64,000 bases of DNA from positions 1,984,001-2,048,000 of the forward strand of contig NZ_CP138332.1 in assembly GCF_033955345.1 (NCBI RefSeq), written 5' to 3'. The position numbers and the translations under genes are program-made. The notes beneath the pieces are model-generated. The model was given only the letters and a program-made list of their open reading frames with translations. It ran no database searches and was not told where the DNA came from. Origin of the DNA: Sphingobacterium bambusae. GTDB lineage: Bacteria > Bacteroidota > Bacteroidia > Sphingobacteriales > Sphingobacteriaceae. Each line of letters opens with the position of its first letter. The first letter of the stretch is position 1. Shown piece by piece: positions 8,616 to 16,146 of the stretch.

Positions 8616-9854
8616 ATGAAGAAGCTACTTTTCACCCTTCTTATTATTCCATTCTTGGCCGTTGCGCAAGAAAAAGGAATTTCCTTCGAACACCAAACAA
8701 ATTGGGATAAGGTCAAAGCCAAGGCCAAAGCAGAGAACAAACATATTTTTGTGGACTGCTTTACAACCTGGTGCGGCCCTTGCAAATACATGTCATCCAC
8801 CATATTTCCACAGGAAAAAGTGGGCGACTTCTTTAACGCTAACTTTGTTAATCTTAAGCTACAAATGGATCAAACCAAAGAGGATAGCGATGATGTGAAA
8901 TCATGGTATCAAGAAGCCGATCGTTTTGCAAAAGACTACTCCGTCCAGGCTTATCCAACCTTTTTGATTTTCAGCCCGGAGGGCGAGCTCGTGCATCGTA
9001 TTGTCGGTGGCGGCGAAGCGGATGATTTTATTGCCAAAGCACAGGCTGGGCTTGATCCAGAAACACAGTATGTGACCTTGGTCAAAAAATTTGAGCAAAA
9101 TCCGCAGGATGCTGAATTGGCGAAGAAAACCGCGAAGGCAGCCATGAGCGCTTATGACCAAGATCTTGGCAAAAAAGCGACAGCGCGCTACATTGATCTT
9201 GTTGGCGGCCAAGGCTTATTAACGGCGGAAAACATCCAGTTTCTCAGCCAAGGTGCCACGTCTAGCACCTCGCCAGCATTTATCCTTATCAAAGAAAATA
9301 AGGAAAAGGTAGACGAACTATTGGGTGGGAAAGGCAGAGCAGCCAATGACATTTTAGCCGCTGTTTTAATCAACGAAATTGTTATTCCAGAGATACGCGA
9401 CAAGGGTGATGACGTGGACTTTGCCACGCTAAAGACACGCCTCGAAAAAGAACATCCGTACGTGGATACGCGTGTTACATTCGGCAATATTAAAGCACAA
9501 TATTTTTTCAGCAAAAAGAACTGGCCCGCCTTTAAGGATGCCGTAAATGATTTGTTTGCAATAAGCGACAGAAAGGTACCTGCTAGCACATTAAATTCCT
9601 TTGCATGGTCAGTTTTCGAAAATTGCGATGATGCAGCCTGCATTCAAGCGGCCCTAAACTGGAGCAAGCAATCGCTGGAAGGTAGTGAAGAACCTGCGTT
9701 TTTGGATACCTACGCCAACCTGCTCTACAAGTCGGGTGATAAAGAAAATGCCATAAAATATCAAGAGAAAGCCGTAGCAAAAGCTAGTGATAGTGAAAAA
9801 GAGAATTATGTAGCTACGCTAGATAAGATGAAAAAGGGCGAGCAGACTTGGTAA
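8616..9854 (+). CDS. Periplasmic thioredoxin-fold protein with C-terminal helical repeat region
   Basis: This 412-residue protein has a signal peptide (residues 1-17, ending AVAQ). A thioredoxin domain (about 20-145) carries the redox motif WCGPC, Cys53 and Cys56, and the cis-proline region QAYPTFLIF. The rest (about 150-412) is helical and TPR-like, ending with a YANLLYKSGDKENAIKYQEKAV repeat. It is probably a periplasmic thiol reductase or disulfide-handling protein with a peptide-binding tail. Its partner is unknown. It is convergent with the Crp/Fnr gene. Confidence 0.82.
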   Translation: MKKLLFTLLIIPFLAVAQEKGISFEHQTNWDKVKAKAKAENKHIFVDCFTTWCGPCKYMSSTIFPQEKVGDFFNANFVNLKLQMDQTKEDSDDVKSWYQEADRFAKDYSVQAYPTFLIFSPEGELVHRIVGGGEADDFIAKAQAGLDPETQYVTLVKKFEQNPQDAELAKKTAKAAMSAYDQDLGKKATARYIDLVGGQGLLTAENIQFLSQGATSSTSPAFILIKENKEKVDELLGGKGRAANDILAAVLINEIVIPEIRDKGDDVDFATLKTRLEKEHPYVDTRVTFGNIKAQYFFSKKNWPAFKDAVNDLFAISDRKVPASTLNSFAWSVFENCDDAACIQAALNWSKQSLEGSEEPAFLDTYANLLYKSGDKENAIKYQEKAVAKASDSEKENYVATLDKMKKGEQTW

Positions 9855-9907
9855 AAGAATAACGGGTGCTTTATCCTCTTGGATAAAGTACCCTCATCAT
9901 ATCGTGA

Positions 9908-10468
9908 CTAAATCTTTGCCCTGATCCTGCTGAGGGTGACCTGTGAAATACCTAGATAGGAAGCGATATATCCCAGTTTGATCGTATTTATTAATAGCGG
10001 TGCACGCGCCATCAATTCCGCATAGCTCTCGGTCGCTGTTTTAAAAAGTTTGGACATCAGTCGGAACTCGATCTTCAAGGTCTCTATTTCCGCTAGCCTA
10101 CGTCCCCAATTAGCAATTCCAATCGAGTTCGAAAAAAGCTTTTTCAGCTCCTTAGTATCGACTTTGTACAGTACCGATGGCTCCATAGTTTGGATGCTTT
10201 CATAGCCGGAGCGTTCATGCACGTAGCTATTCAGCGAGATAAGCGCATCACCCGGAAAGGCAAAATCCAAGATCACTTCTCGCTCATCCTTAAGATAAAA
10301 GATGCGGCAGGAACCCGATTGTATAAAGTAAATAAAACGACAATTCTTTCCGGCAGCAATTACCTCTGCTCCCTTATCGAAAGCGACCTCCTCGAACAGG
10401 CCGGCCAAACGCTCTTGATCGTCTTTCTGCAACGCCGATATCCGGTTGATGATGTCTAGGGTGTCCAT
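9908..10468 (-). CDS. Crp/Fnr family transcriptional regulator
   Basis: This 186-residue protein has an N-terminal cyclic-nucleotide-binding fold (about residues 15-110; RIFYLKDEREVILDFAFPGD) and a C-terminal helix-turn-helix (IKLGYIASYLGISQVTLSRIRAKI, split here as the last 24 residues). No cysteine cluster for an Fnr iron-sulfur centre is seen. It belongs to the broad Bacteroidota Crp group, which senses unknown signals. The ATG at 10468 gives a 13-base overlap with the end of lpxH. An upstream in-frame start at 10513 would lengthen the overlap and was not preferred. Overlap with lpxH implies translational coupling. Confidence 0.85.
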   Translation of the reverse strand: MDTLDIINRISALQKDDQERLAGLFEEVAFDKGAEVIAAGKNCRFIYFIQSGSCRIFYLKDEREVILDFAFPGDALISLNSYVHERSGYESIQTMEPSVLYKVDTKELKKLFSNSIGIANWGRRLAEIETLKIEFRLMSKLFKTATESYAELMARAPLLINTIKLGYIASYLGISQVTLSRIRAKI

Positions 10469-11199
10469 TTCTTTAACGTCAATTCCCTCCCGTCCCATAC
10501 CGCGTATGTACAATGGTTAATCCATTCGCCTAAATTGATGACCCGACAAGCTGAACACAGGCGGATATCATAGGGTACATGCCGATGTCCGAATATAAAA
10601 TAGTCATAGTTGGCGTCCTTGAGCTGTTCTTTCGCATATTGCAGCAACCACTCCCGATCTTCCCCTAGAAACGTTTCTTCGCCGCCACTAGCGGCACGGC
10701 TATGCTGAGACCAGCGTTGCGCAATACCGATGCCCAAATTGGGGTGTAGTCGTGCAAATAGCCATTGGCACAGCTTGCTTCGGAAAAAGGATTTTAAAAA
10801 CTTATATTTCGAATCTCCCGGTCCAAGACCATCACCATGGTGTATAAAGAAACGCTTCCCGTCACGCTCCAGCAAAAGCTCATCATCCACAATCCGCGCC
10901 CCTAGTTCTTTTTGTAGATAGCCAAACATCCACATATCATGGTTGCCTTTGAAAAAAGTAATCTGTATGCCTAGATCAGCCAGTTCGGCAAGCTTACCAA
11001 AGAAACGAACAAAGCCTTTGGGCACCACCGTTCCGTATTCAAACCAAAAATCGAATACATCACCTACCAAAAAAAGCTCCTTAGCATCGTGCTTGATGGC
11101 ATCTAGCCAACCGACAATGCGCAACTCGCGCGCGCGTGATGTCGCTTCTGGAAGTACACCCAAATGGAAGTCTGATGCAAAATATATCTTATCTCTCAT
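10456..11199 (-). CDS. lpxH: UDP-2,3-diacylglucosamine diphosphatase (LpxH-type calcineurin-like phosphoesterase)
   Basis: This 247-residue metallophosphoesterase shows all the expected metal motifs: DFHLG (residues 10-14), GDVFDFW (about 46), GNHD (about 85), an HHGDG segment (about 123) and GHRHVP near the C-terminus. It hydrolyses UDP-2,3-diacylglucosamine to lipid X and UMP in lipid A synthesis, at the inner membrane surface. Assignment to LpxH rather than a generic phosphoesterase rests on the DFWFEYG and GHRHVP context and the length. It is the first gene of a two-gene unit with the Crp/Fnr regulator. Confidence 0.8.
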   Translation of the reverse strand: MRDKIYFASDFHLGVLPEATSRARELRIVGWLDAIKHDAKELFLVGDVFDFWFEYGTVVPKGFVRFFGKLAELADLGIQITFFKGNHDMWMFGYLQKELGARIVDDELLLERDGKRFFIHHGDGLGPGDSKYKFLKSFFRSKLCQWLFARLHPNLGIGIAQRWSQHSRAASGGEETFLGEDREWLLQYAKEQLKDANYDYFIFGHRHVPYDIRLCSACRVINLGEWINHCTYAVWDGRELTLKKWTP

Positions 11200-11313
11200 G
11201 CTGTAGGCTCAAAGCTATACAAATATTGACGTATAAACAAGCATCGTAGACGCACACGAAACCTTTCCTTTTCAGGTTAAAAGGGAGAAATGGGAAAGCT
11301 TCCGCGCTTGGTA

Positions 11314-11344
11314 TTTGCGTTTCGGGGCACTTTTTGTAACTTGC
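11314..11344 (+). promoter_or_regulatory. Bacteroidota-type promoter for the prolyl oligopeptidase gene
   Basis: A TTTG (11314-11317) is followed after 19 bases by TAACTTGC (11337-11344). This matches the -33 TTG / -7 TAnnTTTG arrangement of the primary sigma factor in this phylum, with one change in the -7 element. It lies 42 bases upstream of the start codon. Confidence 0.5.
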
Positions 11345-11386
11345 ATAGAAACACAGGCGCCACGCGCTTAAAAAAATAATCAGATT

Positions 11387-13534
11387 ATGAATAGAAATTT
11401 GGGAATTATGCTTTTGGCACTCAGCTTAGGCGCCTGTCAACAGCAAAAAATTATTGAATCAAAGAACGATATCGTGTTAAAACCCTACCCGACAACCGAA
11501 AAAACAACACAGCAAGACAGCTACTTTGGAACGGCGGTAGACGATCCTTATCGCTGGTTGGAAGATGATTTATCTGACAAGACAAAGCAGTGGGTCGCGG
11601 CCGAAAACGAAGTCACTGACGACTACCTCTCCCAAATTCCTTTCCGGGAGAATATCCGGAAGCGATTGGAAGATCTATGGAACTACGAGAAAGAGACTGC
11701 CCCTTTCCAAGAGGGCGACTACATCTATTACTACAAGAACGATGGCTTGCAAAACCAATATGTTCTGTATCGCAAGAAAGGCGAGGATGGCAAAGAAGAG
11801 CTTTTTCTCGATCCCAATAAGTTCTCTGAAGATGGCACCACTTCGCTAGCCGGCATTTCCTTTAGCAAAGACGGATCGCTCGTCGCCTATCAGATTTCCG
11901 AAGGCGGATCAGATTGGCGCAAGGTCATCGTTCTTCAGGCCGCCGAGAATAAAGTCATCGGCGATACGCTAATTGATGTGAAATTTTCCGGACTTGCTTG
12001 GCAGGGCAACGAAGGCTTTTACTACAGCAGTTATGATAAGCCAAAGCAAGGATCGGCCCTATCGGCGATGACTGATCAGCATAAGCTGTATTTTCACCAA
12101 TTAAACACCCCGCAGAAAGACGATAAACTAATCTTTGGTGGAGCCACTACCCCGCGGCGTTATATCGGCGCTAGCTTAACGGAAGACGAGCGTTTCCTTA
12201 TTCTCTCGGCGGCCAACACCACGTCAGGAAATGAACTCTACATAAAAGATCTGTCCGTGCCCAACGCCGCTTTTGTTAGCGTAGTGGATAACATGGAAAA
12301 AAATCACTATATCATCGACAATGAGGGTACCAAGCTATTTATCTACACGGAACTCAATGCGCCGAATGGTAAGGTCGTCACGGCCGATTTCACAAAACCT
12401 ACTTCGGCAAATTGGCAAGACCTTATCAAAGAAACCGACCAAGTGCTATCTCCTTCGACTGGTGGCGGCAAAATCTTCGCTAACTACCTAAAAGATGCCA
12501 CTTCCCTCGTTAAACAGTATGATCGCAGTGGCAAGCTAGAGCGCGACATCGAACTTCCCGGTGTGGGTACCGCGGCAGGCTTTGGCGCGAAGTTTAAGGA
12601 TAAAGATCTTTATTATTCTTTCACCAATTACGTAAACCCCGGCACGATCTACAAATATGATATTGCCAGTGGCAAATCGGAAGTTTATAAAACCTCTGCC
12701 ATTAAGTTCGACCCTTCAAAGTACGAATCCAAGCAGGTATTCTACACATCGAAAGATGGCACAAAAGTACCGATGATCATCACCTACAAGAAGGGCATCA
12801 AACTCGATGGCAGCAATCCCACGATGTTATACGGTTATGGCGGCTTCAACGTTAGCCTTACCCCTTCATTCTCGACGAGCAACGTTATTCTACTAGAGCA
12901 AGGAGGCGTGTACGCGGTTGCGAATCTACGTGGAGGCGGCGAGTATGGCGAGAACTGGCACTTGGCGGGCACAAAGCTGAAGAAACAAAATGTGTTTGAC
13001 GACTTTATTGCGGCGGCGGAGTACCTGATCCAAGAAAAATATACCTCGTCAGAAAAACTGGCGATCTCTGGCGGTTCCAATGGCGGGCTACTGGTGGGCG
13101 CTTCCATGACACAGCGTCCTGAATTGTTCAAAGTGGCTTTCCCAGCAGTAGGCGTACTCGATATGCTCCGTTACCATAAGTTTACTGCCGGTGCAGGATG
13201 GGCCTTTGATTACGGCACGGCTGATGACAACAAGGAAATGTTTGACTATTTATACAAATACTCGCCTTATCATGCCCTGAAACCGGAAACGGCTTATCCG
13301 GCCACGATGGTCACCACAGCCGATCATGACGACCGCGTAGTCCCAGCACACTCCTTTAAGTTTGCTGCGCGTCTTCAGGAATACAACAAAGGCAGCAATC
13401 CTGTTCTTATTCGTATTGATACCAAGGCAGGGCATGGCGCCGGAAAATCCACCGCTATGGTCATTGCTGAGCAAACCGACAAATGGGCGTTTATGTTCCA
13501 GAACATGAACTTGCCTTACGCTGAAATTAAGTAA
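11387..13534 (+). CDS. Prolyl oligopeptidase family serine peptidase (S9A), lipoprotein
   Basis: This 715-residue protein starts with a short signal peptide and a lipobox (SLGAC), so it is probably anchored in the envelope. Residues about 30-440 form the seven-bladed propeller (DPYRWLEDD near the start is a prolyl-oligopeptidase hallmark). The catalytic alpha/beta-hydrolase domain carries Ser564 in GGSNGG, the Asp in TTADHDDRVVP and the His in AGHGAGKS. It cleaves short peptides after proline. It appears monocistronic, with its own promoter. Confidence 0.9.
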   Translation: MNRNLGIMLLALSLGACQQQKIIESKNDIVLKPYPTTEKTTQQDSYFGTAVDDPYRWLEDDLSDKTKQWVAAENEVTDDYLSQIPFRENIRKRLEDLWNYEKETAPFQEGDYIYYYKNDGLQNQYVLYRKKGEDGKEELFLDPNKFSEDGTTSLAGISFSKDGSLVAYQISEGGSDWRKVIVLQAAENKVIGDTLIDVKFSGLAWQGNEGFYYSSYDKPKQGSALSAMTDQHKLYFHQLNTPQKDDKLIFGGATTPRRYIGASLTEDERFLILSAANTTSGNELYIKDLSVPNAAFVSVVDNMEKNHYIIDNEGTKLFIYTELNAPNGKVVTADFTKPTSANWQDLIKETDQVLSPSTGGGKIFANYLKDATSLVKQYDRSGKLERDIELPGVGTAAGFGAKFKDKDLYYSFTNYVNPGTIYKYDIASGKSEVYKTSAIKFDPSKYESKQVFYTSKDGTKVPMIITYKKGIKLDGSNPTMLYGYGGFNVSLTPSFSTSNVILLEQGGVYAVANLRGGGEYGENWHLAGTKLKKQNVFDDFIAAAEYLIQEKYTSSEKLAISGGSNGGLLVGASMTQRPELFKVAFPAVGVLDMLRYHKFTAGAGWAFDYGTADDNKEMFDYLYKYSPYHALKPETAYPATMVTTADHDDRVVPAHSFKFAARLQEYNKGSNPVLIRIDTKAGHGAGKSTAMVIAEQTDKWAFMFQNMNLPYAEIK

Positions 13535-13551
13535 GTACAATCTATAAGTAC

Positions 13552-13587
13552 ATGCTCCCGATGAAGAATAGTGCTCGTCGGGAGCAT
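13552..13587 (+). terminator. Stem-loop after the prolyl oligopeptidase gene, possible terminator
   Basis: A 10-bp perfect stem (ATGCTCCCGA / TCGGGAGCAT) with a 16-base loop begins 17 bases after the stop. No T run follows, so termination is plausible but not certain. Confidence 0.5.
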
Positions 13588-13671
13588 ATATACTATCGCA
13601 TAAATGCGCTTATTTATAGGTTAAAGATGATAGCTTTCTCTCTTGAACTGCCTACAATTGCGTACGAATAC

Positions 13672-13965
13672 CTAACAAATAAACTGTAACAGCTATCTGT
13701 TTTGTTAAACATGCTGGGACTTCGAACAAAACACCTAGAACTTCTTTTCTAAAGCCTAGCTGTTTCTTCGCAAGTGCTAGCATAATTTTGTTAAACGCTA
13801 GCATGTAGATCGTAACACCTAGCATTTCTTCCAGAAAGTCTAGCACTTCTTTTGGACATGCTAGCATTTTTGTCAGAACACCTAGCACTTTTGTCAAAAC
13901 AGCTAGCACTTTTAACAGAAATGCTAGCATTTCTGTTAAAAGTGCTAGACTTTTTTCAAACGAAC
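13672..13965. repeat. Array of about fourteen 21-bp units with a fixed CTAG
   Basis: The tetranucleotide CTAG recurs at 13735, 13756, 13777, 13798, 13819, 13840, 13861, 13882, 13903, 13924 and 13945, always exactly 21 bases apart. Degenerate versions continue the phase at 13714 (CTGG), 13693 (CTAT) and 13672 (CTAA). The unit consensus begins CTAGCAYTT and then becomes variable, with A-rich sequence before the next CTAG. On the minus strand the array is open as a 92-codon frame (ATG at 13930, stop near 13652) made of heptads such as LAVLTKV, LGVLTKM and LGFRKEV: Leu first, small residue second, hydrophobic third, Lys often sixth. It could be a structural or protein-binding DNA repeat, or it could encode an amphipathic heptad peptide. 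No function is assigned. Confidence 0.9.
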
Positions 13966-14130
13966 AAGGCAGCCATTTATCGGCCTTTAAACCTATTTAA
14001 ATGCATGTTTTAAGCTAAAAAGTAGATGAGCCAAGCATTTTTTTTGAGGTTTGTAGCATTTTGGCTCGATTATCCTAGTTTTACTAGTCGTAATCTTGTA
14101 GCTTTGCACCCCAAAAAAATCCTTGAAACG

Positions 14131-14162
14131 AAAAAAGGCACCTCTTGCGAAGTGCCTTTTTT
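14131..14162 (-). terminator. Rho-independent terminator of the tRNA-Asp operon
   Basis: Reading on the minus strand, a GGCACTT...GAGGTGCC stem is followed by TTTTTT, immediately after the last tRNA gene. Confidence 0.8.
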
Positions 14163-14163
14163 G

Positions 14164-14237
14164 CGGTCTGGACGGGACTCGAACCCGCGACCCCATGCGT
14201 GACAGGCATGTATTCTAACCAGCTGAACTACCAGACC
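14164..14237 (-). tRNA. tRNA-Asp (anticodon GTC), third of three tandem copies
   Basis: The 74-nt gene has a 7-bp acceptor stem (GGTCTGG / CCAGACC), discriminator G, a D arm with AGCTGGTTAGA, an anticodon loop CTGTCAC giving GTC, and a T arm GGGTTCGAGTCCC. The 3' CCA is not encoded. The sequence is identical to the other two copies. Confidence 0.95.
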
Positions 14238-14273
14238 AAAGTCTTTAAAAGAATGATTTCCGTGGAAATTGTG

Positions 14274-14347
14274 CGGTCTGGACGGGACTCGAACCCGCGA
14301 CCCCATGCGTGACAGGCATGTATTCTAACCAGCTGAACTACCAGACC
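14274..14347 (-). tRNA. tRNA-Asp (anticodon GTC), second of three tandem copies
   Basis: The sequence and cloverleaf are identical to the copies at 14164-14237 and 14408-14481. It is separated from the neighbours by 36- and 60-base spacers that are not themselves similar. Confidence 0.95.
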
Positions 14348-14407
14348 AATTTCTTTTAAAGTGTATTGTAAAGAACGTTTTTGAAGCCCTTGCTTCCCTT
14401 GTTTTTG

Positions 14408-14481
14408 CGGTCTGGACGGGACTCGAACCCGCGACCCCATGCGTGACAGGCATGTATTCTAACCAGCTGAACTACCAGACC
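14408..14481 (-). tRNA. tRNA-Asp (anticodon GTC), first of three tandem copies
   Basis: This copy is nearest the promoter. The anticodon loop CTGTCAC and the GGTCTGG / CCAGACC acceptor stem are as in the other copies. All three are probably cut from one precursor. Confidence 0.95.
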
Positions 14482-14506
14482 TAAACCCTTCTTCCGAGAA
14501 GGTGTG

Positions 14507-14514
14507 CAAATATA
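14507..14514 (-). promoter_or_regulatory. Candidate -7 element of the tRNA-Asp operon promoter
   Basis: On the minus strand this reads TATATTTG, an exact TAnnTTTG -7 box, 26 bases upstream of the first tRNA. A TTTAG about 20 bases further upstream may serve as a weak -33 element. A small hairpin (CCTTCT / AGAAGG) lies between it and the tRNA. Confidence 0.45.
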
Positions 14515-14553
14515 GTGTTTATTTCGATATCTGCTAAACTTTTTTAAAAAAAA

Positions 14554-15627
14554 CTAGTCTACAGCGCCCTCTTTCATCTTTTCTGCGTTTTCCGCAAATT
14601 GCAAGGCATCGATAATCCCCTGAATATCACCATCCATAATAGCGGGCAGATTATACATGGTCAAGCCTATACGGTGCTCGGTAACGCGTCCTTGTGGATA
14701 GTTGTATGTACGCACTTTTGCCGAGCGGTCACCGGTTGATACCATCGTCTTCCGTTTGGCCGCAACATCGCCATGTTTCTTCTGTACTTCGAGTTCATAC
14801 AGTTTATTCCGCAACATCTCCATCGCCAATTCGCGGTTGGCCAATTGCGAACGCTCTACCTGACATACAACGACAATTCCCGAAGGTTTATGCGTCAATT
14901 GTACTTTAGTTTCTACCTTGTTCACGTTTTGTCCACCGGCCCCCCCTGAGCGAGAGGTCTGCAGTTCGATATCCCCTGGGTTCAATTCCACATCGACTTC
15001 TTCTGCTTCGGGCAATACGGCTACTGAAGCAGCAGAGGTATGCACCCTTCCTTGGGTTTCCGTATCAGGAACACGTTGCACACGATGTACACCCGACTCA
15101 TATTTCAGTTGCCCGTACGCATCCTCGCCAATCACCTTTAAGATAACCTCCTTATAGCCGCCAGATGTACCTTCCGTTACATCCATCACCTCATTACGCC
15201 AGCCTTTCGTTTCAAAATAACGTGTGTACATACGGTAAAGGTCTCCAGCAAATAATGCAGCCTCATCACCGCCTGTTCCACCACGAATCTCGATAATGGC
15301 ATTTTTAGCATCCTCAGGATCCTTCGGAATAAGCATAAGTCGAATCTCTTCTTCTTTTTCTTCCTTTTGGGTATACAGGAGATCTTGCTCTTCCTTCGCC
15401 ATTTCCCGTAATTCCTGATCCTTTTCATTCACCAGAATATCCTTGTTTGCATCCATGTTGCTCACGATATTCCTGTAAATATGATACTGCTCAACGATTT
15501 TCCCCAAGTCCTTGTATTCTTTATTCAACTTGGCAAAACGCTTCATATCGTTTATGGTTTCGGGGTTGCTCAATTCAGCTTCCACCTCTTCCCATCTTTC
15601 TTTTATGGCTTGTAGTTTCTCTAACAT
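14554..15627 (-). CDS. prfA: Peptide chain release factor 1
   Basis: This 357-residue class I release factor ends translation at UAA and UAG. It has the GGQ catalytic motif within [11 protein letters not shown] (about residue 230) and the PxT anticodon-like tripeptide as PDT in [10 protein letters not shown], which separates RF1 from RF2 (SPF). The N-terminal coiled helices and the C-terminal [12 protein letters not shown] segment are typical. The ATG at 15627 (MLEKLQ) was chosen over an in-frame upstream start at 15645, because it matches the usual RF1 N-terminus. Confidence 0.95.
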   Translation of the reverse strand: MLEKLQAIKERWEEVEAELSNPETINDMKRFAKLNKEYKDLGKIVEQYHIYRNIVSNMDANKDILVNEKDQELREMAKEEQDLLYTQKEEKEEEIRLMLIPKDPEDAKNAIIEIRGGTGGDEAALFAGDLYRMYTRYFETKGWRNEVMDVTEGTSGGYKEVILKVIGEDAYGQLKYESGVHRVQRVPDTETQGRVHTSAASVAVLPEAEEVDVELNPGDIELQTSRSGGAGGQNVNKVETKVQLTHKPSGIVVVCQVERSQLANRELAMEMLRNKLYELEVQKKHGDVAAKRKTMVSTGDRSAKVRTYNYPQGRVTEHRIGLTMYNLPAIMDGDIQGIIDALQFAENAEKMKEGAVD

Positions 15628-15678
15628 AATACGTATAGCTACCAAACAGGCATCATCTGCCTATCTTTGTAATAGCCA

Positions 15679-15686
15679 CAAAAGTA
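15679..15686 (-). promoter_or_regulatory. Candidate -7 element of the prfA promoter
   Basis: The minus strand reads TACTTTTG, an exact TAnnTTTG, 52 bases upstream of the prfA start. No clear -33 TTG is seen at the expected distance. It lies between the SMR gene and prfA. Confidence 0.35.
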
Positions 15687-15701
15687 CGTAAAATTTTGGT
15701 A

Positions 15702-16031
15702 TTAATGCGAGGAAACCGCTTTCAAGCCGATGATGGAAGCGATAAGCGTCACGATAAAAAACACGCGCCAAAAGTCCGCAGGTTCTTTAAAGACAATGAT
15801 GCCCACTAAGACCGTTCCCACAGCACCAATACCCGTCCAAACGGCGTAGGCCGTGCCCAGGGGCAAGCTTTGGGTTGCATTCATAAGTAACAACATACTG
15901 ACGACCAAGCAAAGGCCAAAACCGCCATACCAACCATACATTTCGGTTCCCGTAGTGGTCTTTGCTTTTCCCAAGCAAGAGGTAAATCCAACTTCAAATA
16001 GACCGGCGATAATTAAAATAATCCAATTCAT
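15702..16031 (-). CDS. SMR family transporter, SugE/Gdx type (guanidinium exporter subgroup)
   Basis: This 109-residue protein has four membrane helices and the conserved membrane-embedded Glu in AGLFEVGF (about residue 13). The segment SLPLGTAYAVWTGIGAVGT is very close to the SugE/Gdx signature, and the subgroup exports guanidinium in other bacteria. No guanidine riboswitch was recognised in the region upstream, so the substrate is inferred from family only. The ATG at 16031 (MNWIIL) was chosen over an in-frame start at 16055, as it matches family N-termini. Confidence 0.85.
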   Translation of the reverse strand: MNWIILIIAGLFEVGFTSCLGKAKTTTGTEMYGWYGGFGLCLVVSMLLLMNATQSLPLGTAYAVWTGIGAVGTVLVGIIVFKEPADFWRVFFIVTLIASIIGLKAVSSH

Positions 16032-16094
16032 AGCTTCCTTTTTTGATGCTAGCAAAGTTCGTCATTCCGCCGTTTCCTCCTTTTTACAAATGCT

Positions 16095-16126
16095 AAAAAA
16101 ACGCCCCGGGAAATCCGAGGCGTTTT
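16095..16126 (-). terminator. Rho-independent terminator of the GH2 gene
   Basis: On the minus strand an AAAACGCC / GGCGTTTT stem is followed by a run of seven T. It lies 21 bases after the GH2 stop. Confidence 0.8.
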
Positions 16127-16146
16127 CATCAGGCATATATCGACCG

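Noticed and set aside
13672..13965. CRISPR array
   Set aside because: The period is only 21 bases, the units have no separate repeat and spacer parts, and no cas gene is in the window.
13993..14440. Three minus-strand open frames beginning MGSRVRVPSRP
   Set aside because: They lie over the tRNA-Asp genes; this peptide start is a known artefact of translating tRNA sequence.
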